A stretch of DNA of 10,478 bases, from positions 1 through 10,478 of the forward strand of contig JAFAWN010000176.1 in assembly GCA_019241735.1 (NCBI GenBank), in the 5' to 3' direction. This DNA is from Terriglobales bacterium. Lineage in GTDB: Bacteria; Acidobacteriota; Terriglobia; Terriglobales; Acidobacteriaceae. The notes under the pieces are model-generated. The model saw only the letters and a program-made list of their open reading frames with translations. It did not search any database and had not been told where the DNA came from. Of the stretch, positions 1 to 6,405 are shown piece by piece. Position numbers and translations under genes: made by a program. Each line of letters starts with the position of its first letter. Position 1 is the stretch's first letter.

Positions 1-1
1 T

Positions 2-2257
2 CACGGACCAGTCTCCGTAGGCTCGTATTCTTCCCAGCCAATTGATGCCGGCGAGGCAATGGCGCAAGATGTCAGCAGCAGCACGGCGCAAGCAGGGAAG
101 CCCCCATTAGACGTCCAAAAGGGCGACTTCAGCCACGTAGCTGAAGCCAGCGCCGGAATCCCAACCAGCACCGGATCGCAACAGCAGACGCAATTCCAGC
201 TGGCTGCACATCCGGCAGTCAAAATCGCGGTGCAGCATGAAGGATGGTACCGGATCACTCAGCCAGAGCTGGTTGCGGTAGGCTTGAGCCCCTCAACCGA
301 CTCCCGGTTCCTCCGGCTATTTGCCGAAGGAGTCGAACAGCCGATCCTGGTCACCGGCGCGACGTCGGGCGCATTCGGTGCGCAGGCGGCAATTGAGTTC
401 TACGGCACCGGAATTGACACTGCCTACTCGGATTCCAGAGTTTACTGGCTGGTCGCTGGCAGCCAGCCCGGGCTTCGGATTGGGACCGCATCGCTGGGCG
501 GAAACGGCCCGCAGCCGCACAGTTTCCCGCAGACAGTCGAATTGAAGCAGCGCACCAGTTACTTCGCGGCACTCTTGAAGGAAAATACCGACAACTTTTT
601 CGGTGCGCTGGTTCCGGACGCAAACGGAGACCCGGTTAAGCAGCTTCTGACGGTTTCCAACCTCGCCTCGGGAAGCGGCGATGAAGCGAGATTGCAGATC
701 GTGCTTCAGGGAATCAATGATGACTATACCCACGACGTGAATGTCTCCATCAATGACATGGCGCTGGGTCAAATTGTTTTCGAGGGCCAAACGAAAGGTA
801 CCGGTTCCTTCGCCGTTCCAGCGGGCGTCCTGCATAACGGCGCCAACGTCGTCACCCTGACCGCGGGGAACGGGGATCAAAGTTTGGTCGATCACATCGA
901 CCTCACCTACCCGCATTCCTACACGGCAGATTCCGATCTATTGAAGTTCACTGCCGAAGCTGGGTCGGAGGTCGTGATCGCAGGTTTCACACACGTGCCT
1001 ACGCGCCTGGTTGACGTCACTTCTGCCGGGCAGCCTGTGGCATTGACGTTCGAGACTAAAAAGACCGGCTCAACCTACGCGCTCACCGCGACTCTCCCCG
1101 TAGCGAAGGCAGGCTTTCGCACCTTGCTGGCACTGTCGGGCGACAGGGTAGCGCATCCAACTTCGGTCACCCACAATTTCCCCTCCAGTTGGCATAGTGC
1201 CCAGCCCGGAAGCGAACTGGTGATCATTACTCATCCGGCATTTGTGGCCCAAGCGGCGAAGCTGGCTACCGTACATCGGGCAGAAGGCAAGTCAGTAGCG
1301 CTGGTTCGAGTGGACGACCTTTACGACGAATTCAACTTCGGAGAACATAGTCCCTACGCCATTCGCGATTTCCTGAAGACGGCGACGTCACAGTGGAGCA
1401 CTGCGCCCCGCTACCTGTTGCTAGTGGGAGGCGCGTCGTTTGATCCGCGAAATTATCTGGGTTTCGGCAATTTGGATCTCGTTCCCACGAAGATGATCGT
1501 TACCTCTGAACTAAAGACTGCGTCCGATGACTGGCTCTCCGACTTCAACGGCACCGGCTTTGCTCAAATATCCACCGGACGGTTGCCTGTTCGCACTGCG
1601 GACGAAGCCGATACGGTAATGGGGAAGATCGTGCAATACGAAACTAGCCAGTCGACCAGCAGTGTCGCCTTGATGGTCGCCGACCGCGACGATCCCAGTC
1701 TCAGCTTCACTCAGGAGACGCAAGCAGTGCAAAAGGAGCTGCCTAATTCCGCGACTGTTAATGACGTATTCGCTTCGAGCGACACCAATGCCAAAGCGGA
1801 CATTCTCTCTGGTATCAATAGCGGTCCGATGCTGGTGAACTATCTCGGCCACGGCTCGGTGGGAGTATGGTCAGGCGACGGCATTCTGTTTGACGAGCAG
1901 GACGCGGATGCGTTGACCAACGGTTCGCACCTGCCGGTGTTCCTGAGCATCGACTGTCTTAACGGATATTTTGAGGACCCCGTCCCCTCGCCCGAAAGCC
2001 TGGCGGTTGAACTTATGCTGGCGAAGAATGGAGGCGCGGTTGCCGTTTGGGCGTCCTCCGGTTTGACCTCCGCCGGCCCGCAGTTCCAGATGGACCGTGC
2101 GCTGGTGCGAGCGATCTTCAGCGCACCTTCCCCGGCCTTAGGGGATGCAATACAAGCGGCGAAGTCGGGAATCAGTGATTCTGATGTGCGCCGCACTTAC
2201 ATCCTTTTCGGAGATCCGCTGCTGCACTTGAGCTGGCCCGGCACTGCTCATAAGTAA
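2..2257 (+). CDS. Gingipain-like family C25 cysteine peptidase, 5' end outside the window
   Basis: The reading frame is open to the left edge. The first in-frame ATG (59) is not followed by a signal peptide and the codons before it read as protein, so the true start is probably upstream. Residues below count from that ATG (732 aa). Residues about 50-75 (VKIAVQHEGWYRI) resemble the N-terminal part of C25-type secreted proteins. The peptidase domain runs from about 386 to 727. It contains a YLLLVGGASFD strand and turn (452-462), the catalytic His598 in NYLGHGS, and the catalytic Cys633 in FLSIDCLNG. The 35-residue His-Cys spacing is close to that of gingipain R. The ending FGDPLLHLSWP is typical of the family. 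Known of the family: caspase-like fold, secreted cysteine endopeptidases, and the PorU sortase of type IX secretion. No C-terminal type IX sorting domain follows the catalytic domain, so its substrate and secretion route are unknown. Family assignment is confident; function is not. Confidence 0.85.
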   Translation, partial: HGPVSVGSYSSQPIDAGEAMAQDVSSSTAQAGKPPLDVQKGDFSHVAEASAGIPTSTGSQQQTQFQLAAHPAVKIAVQHEGWYRITQPELVAVGLSPSTDSRFLRLFAEGVEQPILVTGATSGAFGAQAAIEFYGTGIDTAYSDSRVYWLVAGSQPGLRIGTASLGGNGPQPHSFPQTVELKQRTSYFAALLKENTDNFFGALVPDANGDPVKQLLTVSNLASGSGDEARLQIVLQGINDDYTHDVNVSINDMALGQIVFEGQTKGTGSFAVPAGVLHNGANVVTLTAGNGDQSLVDHIDLTYPHSYTADSDLLKFTAEAGSEVVIAGFTHVPTRLVDVTSAGQPVALTFETKKTGSTYALTATLPVAKAGFRTLLALSGDRVAHPTSVTHNFPSSWHSAQPGSELVIITHPAFVAQAAKLATVHRAEGKSVALVRVDDLYDEFNFGEHSPYAIRDFLKTATSQWSTAPRYLLLVGGASFDPRNYLGFGNLDLVPTKMIVTSELKTASDDWLSDFNGTGFAQISTGRLPVRTADEADTVMGKIVQYETSQSTSSVALMVADRDDPSLSFTQETQAVQKELPNSATVNDVFASSDTNAKADILSGINSGPMLVNYLGHGSVGVWSGDGILFDEQDADALTNGSHLPVFLSIDCLNGYFEDPVPSPESLAVELMLAKNGGAVAVWASSGLTSAGPQFQMDRALVRAIFSAPSPALGDAIQAAKSGISDSDVRRTYILFGDPLLHLSWPGTAHK

Positions 2258-2273
2258 CCAGCAGCGTGGTTAC
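2254..2273 (+). terminator. Hairpin over the stop codon of the C25 peptidase gene
   Basis: GTAACCA (2254-2260) and TGGTTAC (2267-2273) form a perfect 7-bp stem with a 6-base loop, and the left arm contains the TAA stop codon. No run of T follows; the next bases are GC-rich. It could be a weak or factor-assisted terminator or an mRNA 3'-end stabiliser. Structure is seen, function is inferred. Confidence 0.3.
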
Positions 2274-2428
2274 CAGCGCGCCCGTGCCATGCGGCTTGTG
2301 TGTGACCGCGCGCCGTCTTATTTCCCAAAAACAATTCCTGCGCTCCCATTTCGAATGAATTAACTTGCACACGCTTTCTCCTGCCACCCCCATGCCGCTG
2401 ATTCCTATAGCTTTCGGCGAAATGACAT

Positions 2429-2444
2429 TGGCACGCCAGATGCT
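2429..2444 (+). promoter_or_regulatory. Sigma-54 (RpoN) type -24/-12 promoter
   Basis: TGGCACGCCAGATGCT matches the RpoN consensus TGGCACGNNNNTTGCW at every fixed position except the first T of TTGC. The GG (2430-2431) and GC (2442-2443) dinucleotides have the required spacing. Transcription would start near 2455, giving a leader of about 98 bases before the secreted protein gene at 2553. Sigma-54 promoters need an activator bound upstream. I see no convincing paired enhancer site in 2274-2428, which holds no recognisable gene either. In Zoogloea and some other exosortase-bearing bacteria, PEP-CTERM genes depend on RpoN and the PrsK/PrsR pair, which agrees with the tail of the downstream protein. 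Confidence 0.65.
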
Positions 2445-2461
2445 TAATAGAGAGGCAGGGA

Positions 2462-2502
2462 GGCGCACCGCCTATCAGGTGCCCTTAAATAGCGGTGGCC
2501 GC
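2462..2502 (+). other. Possible alternative hairpins in the 5' leader
   Basis: Two incompatible folds can be drawn in the predicted leader. Fold 1 pairs GCACC (2465-2469) with GGTGC (2478-2482), extended by GG/CC past a bulged C, together with a GCGG/CCGC hairpin at 2492-2502. Fold 2 pairs CACCGC (2466-2471) with GCGGTG (2492-2497). It matches no riboswitch class I can recognise; in particular the conserved c-di-GMP-I motifs are absent. In GC-rich DNA such pairings can arise by chance. Confidence 0.2.
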
Positions 2503-2552
2503 AGATTTTCCAGGTTCTGACGGCAATTCATATCCGCGGAAAGACAAGAAAA

Positions 2553-3146
2553 ATGATCCGCAAAATATTCTTACTCTCGATTCTGGCTCTGGCGCTGCCG
2601 GTAGCGGTTTTTGCCGACAGCATCGATTTCTCAAATATGGGGGGCACACTGTCAGGGACTGCGAGCAGCGGCCTCACCATGAGCTCTACGCTTACCAGCG
2701 TTAACGGCTTAGGCGGCGGTGGACTGATCACTGCCAACATCGGGACCGTGACCCTCACCACAGGCGCATTGCTCTCCGGAAGTTTGGGCGGCAACGCCAC
2801 CTTCGCCCAAGGCGGAACCTTCACCGTCACCGGCAACGGAACTAACGGCGTCCCCAGTGGAGTGCTTTTCACTGCGACCTTCACCAGTCCTATGACCTGG
2901 TCTGTCTTGAAGGTCGGGAACACCTTCGAGTACACGTTGACCGGGGTCATGAGCGGGCCTGACGGCGTAGGCGTTGTGAAGGAACTCACTATTGATACCG
3001 GCACCACACGGTTTAATGGTGAGACGTCGATCGCCAGCGGAGACATTAACGTTCAAGTCCCCGACTCCGGCACTATGAGCCTGTTGGCAACGAGCTTGAT
3101 CACCTTGATCGGCGCTGGCTGGAAGAAGGCAAAAGCCAGCTGCTAA
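2553..3146 (+). CDS. Secreted protein with VPDSG-type PEP-CTERM-like sorting tail
   Basis: This is a 197-residue exported protein. Residues 1-21 are a signal peptide: basic MIRK, a hydrophobic core, and cleavage likely after VFA21. The mature part is rich in Gly, Thr, Ser and Asn with alternating beta-type segments and has no catalytic motif I recognise. The C-terminus has the three-part exosortase signal: VPDSGT at 169-174, a hydrophobic stretch (about 175-190) and a basic end, KKAKASC. In known systems an exosortase cuts at the VPEP or VPDSG motif and the protein is delivered to the cell surface or extracellular matrix. The start is supported by GGAAAG at 2538-2543, about nine bases upstream. 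It stands alone behind a sigma-54-like promoter and ends before a hairpin, so it is probably a single-gene transcript. No exosortase gene lies in the window. The specific role is unknown; surface or matrix function is inference. Confidence 0.75.
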   Translation: MIRKIFLLSILALALPVAVFADSIDFSNMGGTLSGTASSGLTMSSTLTSVNGLGGGGLITANIGTVTLTTGALLSGSLGGNATFAQGGTFTVTGNGTNGVPSGVLFTATFTSPMTWSVLKVGNTFEYTLTGVMSGPDGVGVVKELTIDTGTTRFNGETSIASGDINVQVPDSGTMSLLATSLITLIGAGWKKAKASC

Positions 3147-3156
3147 GAGCTTCTTC

Positions 3157-3193
3157 CGGGATGGAGATAACACACTAGTTATCTCCACACCCG
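3157..3193 (+). terminator. Hairpin downstream of the sorting-tail protein gene
   Basis: GGAGATAAC (3163-3171) and GTTATCTCC (3178-3186) pair perfectly over nine bases with a 6-base loop. T3162-A3187 adds a pair, and CGGG (3157-3160) pairs with CCCG (3190-3193) past a small internal loop. The hairpin starts 11 bases after the stop codon. Only short T runs follow, so intrinsic termination would be imperfect, but the position and strength make a transcript end the best reading. Confidence 0.5.
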
Positions 3194-3277
3194 ATCCTTT
3201 GAAATTTCCCTTCTCTAATCCAAGCAGTGACCTGGACTCCGGCTTCTCACTTCTTAGCGCATAACCTTTTATGGCTT

Positions 3278-3308
3278 GTCATTCCGAGTGACGCGAGGAA
3301 TCTGCTTT
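3278..3308. repeat. Copy of a dispersed intergenic repeat (GTCATTCCGAG...CGAGGAATCT type)
   Basis: The stretch reads GTCATTCCGAG, a five-base variable centre, then CGAGGAATCTGC. ATTCC (3281-3285) and GGAAT (3297-3301) are inverted. From memory, very similar sequences recur between genes in Acidobacteria and a few other phyla. Only one copy is in this window, so its repetitive nature cannot be shown here. The surrounding 3194-3410 contains no gene I can support. Confidence 0.5.
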
Positions 3309-3410
3309 TCATAGTTGGTCTGGCACCAAAGAATCGTGACATTCCATATCCTCAAGCCCATTTGACCCCACTGCAGCGGGTGCGCATCCTTCTGCTACAT
3401 TATTTAGTCC

Positions 3411-4439
3411 ATGAAGCCAGCGCGCAGTTTTGCCAGCGACAACAATGCCGGAATCCATCCGCAAGTGCTGCGGGCAATTGCGGCCGCAAATCGTGGTCAC
3501 ACCGTCGGCTATGGAGATGATCCTTACACTGAGTCGGCGATCCGCAATTTTAAAAAGCACTTTGGACGCGATGCCGATGTGTACATCGTTTTTAACGGCA
3601 CTGCCGCGAATTGCCTCGGGCTTAAAGCGATTACAAGATCTTATGAGGCTGTGATATGCGCGGAAGCGGCGCACATCTATTCCGATGAATGTGGCGCCCC
3701 GGAGGCATTCACCGGTTGCAAGCTGATTCCAATCAAGGCGCCAGACGGCAAGCTGACTGTGGATTCCGCGGCCACGGCCTATCATGGCATCGGCGATCAG
3801 CACCATGTTCAGCCACGTGTCATTTCGATCACTCAATCCACCGAGATGGGAACGGTTTACAAACCCCATGAAGTTAGAGCGCTTGCCAGCTTTGCCCATG
3901 AGCGCGAAATGTTCCTGCACATGGATGGAGCCCGGCTGTCGAACGCCGCCGCAGCGTTGGGTCTTAATTTGCGGCAGGCCACACGAGATTTGGGTGTCGA
4001 CGTTCTCTCTTTTGGCGGCACAAAAAACGGTTTGATGGCGGCCGAGGCCGTTCTCTTTTTCGAACGGGCCCGGGTTGCGGACTTCCTCTACCTGCGCAAG
4101 CAGGGAATGCAGCTTGCATCAAAAATGCGTTTTATTTCGGCGCAACTGGACACCCTGCTATCGAATGATTTGTGGCTTAAGAGCGCACAACATGCCAATC
4201 GCATGGCCCGGCTGCTGGAAAGGGAATTGGCGAGCATCCCGCGGGTAAAAATTGTGCATAAAGTCGAGGCCAACGGGGTATTCGCTAAAATCCCCAGAGC
4301 GGCGATTGCGAAAATCATGAAGCGCTATTTCTTCTACGTCTGGGATGAAGAAGAGTCTGTCGTGCGCTGGATGTGTTCCTTCGACACCACAGAATCAGAC
4401 GTAAAAGAGTTCGCGAAATTCGTGGCGCGCAGCGTATAG
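3411..4439 (+). CDS. ltaE: Low-specificity L-threonine aldolase (PLP-dependent)
   Basis: The enzyme cleaves L-threonine or L-allo-threonine to glycine and acetaldehyde, in the cytoplasm, using pyridoxal phosphate. At 342 residues it has the family's normal length. The N-terminus FASDNNAGIHPQVL matches the branch that begins FASDNYAG. YGDDPYT follows at about 34-40. The cofactor pocket is visible: His88 in AHIYSDE, which stacks on the PLP ring; Asp172 and Arg175 in HMDGARL; and Lys205 in SFGGTKNG, the Schiff-base lysine. No clear ribosome-binding site precedes the ATG. A TTGACC box at 3362-3367 could be a -35 element, but the matching -10 is poor. The gene stands alone, so its role (threonine breakdown, glycine supply, or another beta-hydroxy amino acid) is not fixed by context. 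A related beta-eliminating lyase activity cannot be excluded. Confidence 0.85.
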   Translation: MKPARSFASDNNAGIHPQVLRAIAAANRGHTVGYGDDPYTESAIRNFKKHFGRDADVYIVFNGTAANCLGLKAITRSYEAVICAEAAHIYSDECGAPEAFTGCKLIPIKAPDGKLTVDSAATAYHGIGDQHHVQPRVISITQSTEMGTVYKPHEVRALASFAHEREMFLHMDGARLSNAAAALGLNLRQATRDLGVDVLSFGGTKNGLMAAEAVLFFERARVADFLYLRKQGMQLASKMRFISAQLDTLLSNDLWLKSAQHANRMARLLERELASIPRVKIVHKVEANGVFAKIPRAAIAKIMKRYFFYVWDEEESVVRWMCSFDTTESDVKEFAKFVARSV

Positions 4440-4480
4440 GGGCGCGATTCTCGAGGTATCCTTTATGGCCGGAAGTCCCT

Positions 4481-4508
4481 TTGATTTTCTTCTTCGCTTC
4501 GGTAGAAT
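4481..4508 (+). promoter_or_regulatory. Sigma-70-type promoter for the lipoprotein gene
   Basis: TTGATT (4481-4486) and TAGAAT (4503-4508) are separated by 16 bases, close to the housekeeping consensus. Initiation would fall near 4515, where a perfect 10-base palindrome TACTCGAGTA (4515-4524) sits and could serve as an operator. The leader would be about 38 bases. Confidence 0.45.
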
Positions 4509-4552
4509 CGGCGTTACTCGAGTAGGATGAAAGCCACGTACATCGGAATACT

Positions 4553-4981
4553 ATGAAAAACCGCGGTCGATTCGCTCTCCTACTCATTGCGGCGCTTGTG
4601 CTCGCCTTACTCCCGGCTTGTGGCCACCAGCAGGAGCTGGTGGGAATCACGATCCAACCGTCAACTGAAGTTTTCGGAAGCACGACGACTTCACTGAGTC
4701 AGGATGCACAAGCAACTCCGATCCCGCTTATAGCCTACGGAACTTTTATCCACCCGCCAGTCACCAAGGACATAACGAATCAGGTGGTCTGGACCTCCAA
4801 CACTACAGATGTAGCGACCGTGACTTCCACGGGGTTGCTGCAACCCGCAGGAATTGCTTGCGGAAACGCTTTAATTTCTGCGACCGTGACCACGAACAGC
4901 AGTGATGGAGGCATCCATTCTTCGGGTGCCCTGGTGACAGGAACCATGACCGCCACTGTTGTCTGCCCTACCGGCCCCTAG
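4553..4981 (+). CDS. Small lipoprotein with Big_2-like (bacterial Ig-like) domain
   Basis: A 142-residue exported lipoprotein. The N-terminus MKNRGR is basic, followed by a hydrophobic helix and the lipobox L20-P-A-C23, so Cys23 would be lipidated after signal peptidase II cleavage. Residues about 30-118 look like one group-2 bacterial immunoglobulin-like domain. The marks are ITIQPS, an IAYGTF strand, VTKDITNQVVWTSN, and then DVATVTSTGLLQPAGIACG, the usual W-x-S-x(n)-V-A-x-V-x-x-x-G pattern. Two cysteines in the mature part (in IACGNA and VVCPT) could form a disulphide. No enzyme motif is present, so a structural or adhesive role at the cell envelope is inferred. A weak GGAA site precedes the ATG. 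It converges with the minus-strand gene at 4985, leaving only three bases between the stop codons and no visible terminator. Confidence 0.75.
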   Translation: MKNRGRFALLLIAALVLALLPACGHQQELVGITIQPSTEVFGSTTTSLSQDAQATPIPLIAYGTFIHPPVTKDITNQVVWTSNTTDVATVTSTGLLQPAGIACGNALISATVTTNSSDGGIHSSGALVTGTMTATVVCPTGP

Positions 4982-4984
4982 GAA

Positions 4985-5158
4985 TCAATGGTTTTCGAGT
5001 AACTTCGCCAAGGTCGGCCGGTGCTTTTCCACTGCTTTTCTCTTCTTCTTCCGGTCGGGCACAACTCTTGCCATCGGCGGCGATCCGATACGGTCGCGAG
5101 CCATTGCTTTGACCTCATTCACCGCGCTGAACGTTCGTGGCTTTTTCTTTTTCGCCAT
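4985..5158 (-). CDS. Small basic protein (57 aa), function unknown
   Basis: On the minus strand an ATG at 5158-5156 opens a 57-codon frame ending in TGA at 4987-4985. It is preceded by AGGA (5164-5167 on the + strand) at a five-base spacing, a good ribosome-binding site. The protein begins MAKKKKPRTFSAVNEVKAMA and ends KHRPTLAKLLENH. A central proline-containing stretch, RIGSPPMARVVPD, is followed by KKKRK. It has no signal peptide, membrane segment or cysteine. The composition (16 Lys/Arg in 57) suggests binding to nucleic acid or ribosomes, but that is inference. I recall similar short basic proteins with a 'TFSAV..VKA.AR.R.G.PP..RV.PD' pattern in Acidobacteria and cannot check this here. 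The + strand frames over the same bases encode Phe/Cys-rich peptides with no ribosome-binding site and look like shadows. Confidence 0.65.
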   Translation of the reverse strand: MAKKKKPRTFSAVNEVKAMARDRIGSPPMARVVPDRKKKRKAVEKHRPTLAKLLENH

Positions 5159-5247
5159 CTGGGTCCTACGTTTGTCATAGCTGCTATGAGATCAAAATGC
5201 AATAATTAATGCTGGAACACAGTTCACGATTTGACGTGAAGGGGTCT

Positions 5248-5523
5248 ATGGAAGAAAAAGACTTTTTCGACGAGCGGCCGGATAAGAAGCAAGCGACCCT
5301 GAATTGCCCTCACTGTCACCAATCGGCCGATTACGAGGTGACATGGCTGGTGCGCACGAAGAAAAGACAGTTGCCGGGCCGCGCTGATGAGCGGGACCGC
5401 GCTCGTTTCGCCAAAGCCAAATCTTATATGGTTCGTAAAGACGACCTGCTCGCCTGCAAGAATATGCGTTGCCGGAAGCGCTTCGAGATTTCCGGATTAC
5501 AATCGGTAGTGATTCTGGAGTGA
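5248..5523 (+). CDS. Small zinc-ribbon-like protein, function unknown
   Basis: From the ATG at 5248 the protein is 91 residues. The start is chosen because AAGGGG lies at 5239-5244. An in-frame ATG at 5209 would add 13 residues but has no ribosome-binding site. Two cysteine pairs, C20-P-H-C23 and C70-x4-C75, bracket a charged middle (about residues 33-65) with many Arg and Lys. Four cysteines in this arrangement suggest one zinc ion holding two beta hairpins. The second pair has four residues between cysteines, rather than the common two. There is no export signal, so it is probably cytoplasmic. It is divergent from the small basic gene, with 89 bases between the starts, and could share control with it. 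I do not recognise a named family; a conserved hypothetical zinc-binding protein is the safe call. Confidence 0.7.
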   Translation: MEEKDFFDERPDKKQATLNCPHCHQSADYEVTWLVRTKKRQLPGRADERDRARFAKAKSYMVRKDDLLACKNMRCRKRFEISGLQSVVILE

Positions 5524-5571
5524 GCCGCGCTAAAGTTCTGAGCGCCCGCCTTCGCTGTAGTTCTTCCGGTC

Positions 5572-5577
5572 TATACT
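5572..5577 (+). promoter_or_regulatory. Probable -10 box of the etfBA promoter
   Basis: TATACT differs from TATAAT by one base and lies 38 bases before the etfB start. The -35 region is weak (TTCGCT at 5551-5556, 15-base spacer). Transcription would begin near 5584, giving a leader of about 30 bases. Confidence 0.35.
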
Positions 5578-5602
5578 TACAGTCGAATTTACGAAATTTC
5601 CC

Positions 5603-5607
5603 AGGAG
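5603..5607 (+). promoter_or_regulatory. Ribosome-binding site that fixes a TTG start for etfB
   Basis: AGGAG is placed seven bases before TTG at 5615. The protein from that TTG begins KILVCMKQVP, the normal N-terminus of the ETF beta subunit. The next in-frame ATG, at the methionine of CMKQ, would delete the first beta strand. The TTG is therefore the start. Confidence 0.8.
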
Positions 5608-5614
5608 TTGCTGA

Positions 5615-6385
5615 TTGAAGATTCTAGTCTGCATGAAGCAGGTGCCACAAAAAGACGCTCCGCTAAAGCTTAACGAGGCGGGCACCTGGATTCGCGAAGA
5701 CGTGTCTTACGAAGTCAATGAGCCCGACGCGTTCGCGCTCGAAGAGGCGCTGCGACAGAAGGAAAAACATGGTGGCGAGGTGGTGGCCATCACAGCCGGC
5801 CCGGCGCGGTCCCAGCAGGTGCTCCGCGAAGCCTTAGCCAAAGGCGCTGATCGCGCCATCCACCTTGAAGATGCCGGCTTCGTCGGGCTGGACGCTCTGA
5901 ACGTGGCGCGCGCCCTGGCGGCCGCCATCAAGGACGAGCAGTTCGACCTGATCTTTACCGGCCTGCAATCCGATGATCAAGGATATGCTCAAACCGGAGT
6001 AGTTCTCGCTGAGTTGCTAGGCTGGCCACACGCGACCATCATCATGCAAATTGAGAGGACTGGCGACGGAATCAGAGTCAAGCGCGAGCTTGAGGCCGGA
6101 TTTTTTCAGTTCGTCGATATGCCGCTGCCGGCAGTTCTGACCATTCAGTCGGGCATCAACAAATTGCGCTACGCAACGTTGATCGGAATCAAGCAGGCAA
6201 AGAACAAGCCGATGCGGAAGGTTACGATGGCTGAAGTGCAGCCGGCGCTCGGCCCAAACCTGCAAAAAGTGGAGCGGCTCCACGTACCCCAAAAAACTAG
6301 AAATACAGAGTTCCTAGAGGGCGCCCCGGCAGAAATCGCGAAAAAACTGGTGGACAAGTTACGCAACGAAGCGCGGGTGCTATAA
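5615..6385 (+). CDS. etfB: Electron transfer flavoprotein, beta subunit
   Basis: This is the small subunit of the soluble heterodimer that collects electrons from acyl-CoA and other dehydrogenases. At 256 residues it has normal length. It opens with KILVCMKQVPQKDAPLKL; NEPDAFALEEALRQKEKHGG follows, and then GLQSDDQGYAQTG (116-128), the nucleotide-binding loop that holds AMP in canonical ETFs. The ETF-beta signature spans about 155-185 (VKRELEAG...LPAVLTIQSGINKLRYAT) and ends in AKNKP. The loop lacks the DGDTAQVGP form I associate with bifurcating (Fix-type) ETFs. With the quinone oxidoreductase downstream, a plain electron carrier is more likely than a bifurcating enzyme; that is inference. 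Start is TTG with a good ribosome-binding site. etfA follows after 20 bases, clearly in one operon. Confidence 0.93.
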   Translation: MKILVCMKQVPQKDAPLKLNEAGTWIREDVSYEVNEPDAFALEEALRQKEKHGGEVVAITAGPARSQQVLREALAKGADRAIHLEDAGFVGLDALNVARALAAAIKDEQFDLIFTGLQSDDQGYAQTGVVLAELLGWPHATIIMQIERTGDGIRVKRELEAGFFQFVDMPLPAVLTIQSGINKLRYATLIGIKQAKNKPMRKVTMAEVQPALGPNLQKVERLHVPQKTRNTEFLEGAPAEIAKKLVDKLRNEARVL

Positions 6386-6405
6386 GTCTTTCGATTCTTA
6401 ATCTC

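Noticed and set aside
2172..2468. A 98-codon minus-strand frame in the gap after the peptidase gene
   Set aside because: It overlaps the peptidase end and the sigma-54 element, has mixed composition, and no ribosome-binding site.
2455..2552. Cyclic di-GMP riboswitch in the leader of the sorting-tail gene
   Set aside because: The conserved purine-rich core and GCAAAGCC-type segments of the GEMM class are absent.
3227..3520. A 97-codon + strand frame across the repeat and into the aldolase start
   Set aside because: It reads through the intergenic repeat, overlaps the well-supported aldolase in another frame, and has no domain or ribosome-binding site.
5179..5208. Promoter for the minus-strand small gene (TTGCAT-17-TATGAC)
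   Set aside because: Both hexamers match the consensus poorly, so it is not listed as a feature.
4959..5209. Two + strand frames (73 and 62 codons) over the small basic gene
   Set aside because: Both are Phe/Leu/Cys-rich antisense images of the Lys/Arg codons of the minus-strand gene, without start signals.
5527..5545. GCGCT/AGCGC hairpin after the four-cysteine protein gene
   Set aside because: A five-base stem with a nine-base loop and no T run is too weak to call a terminator.
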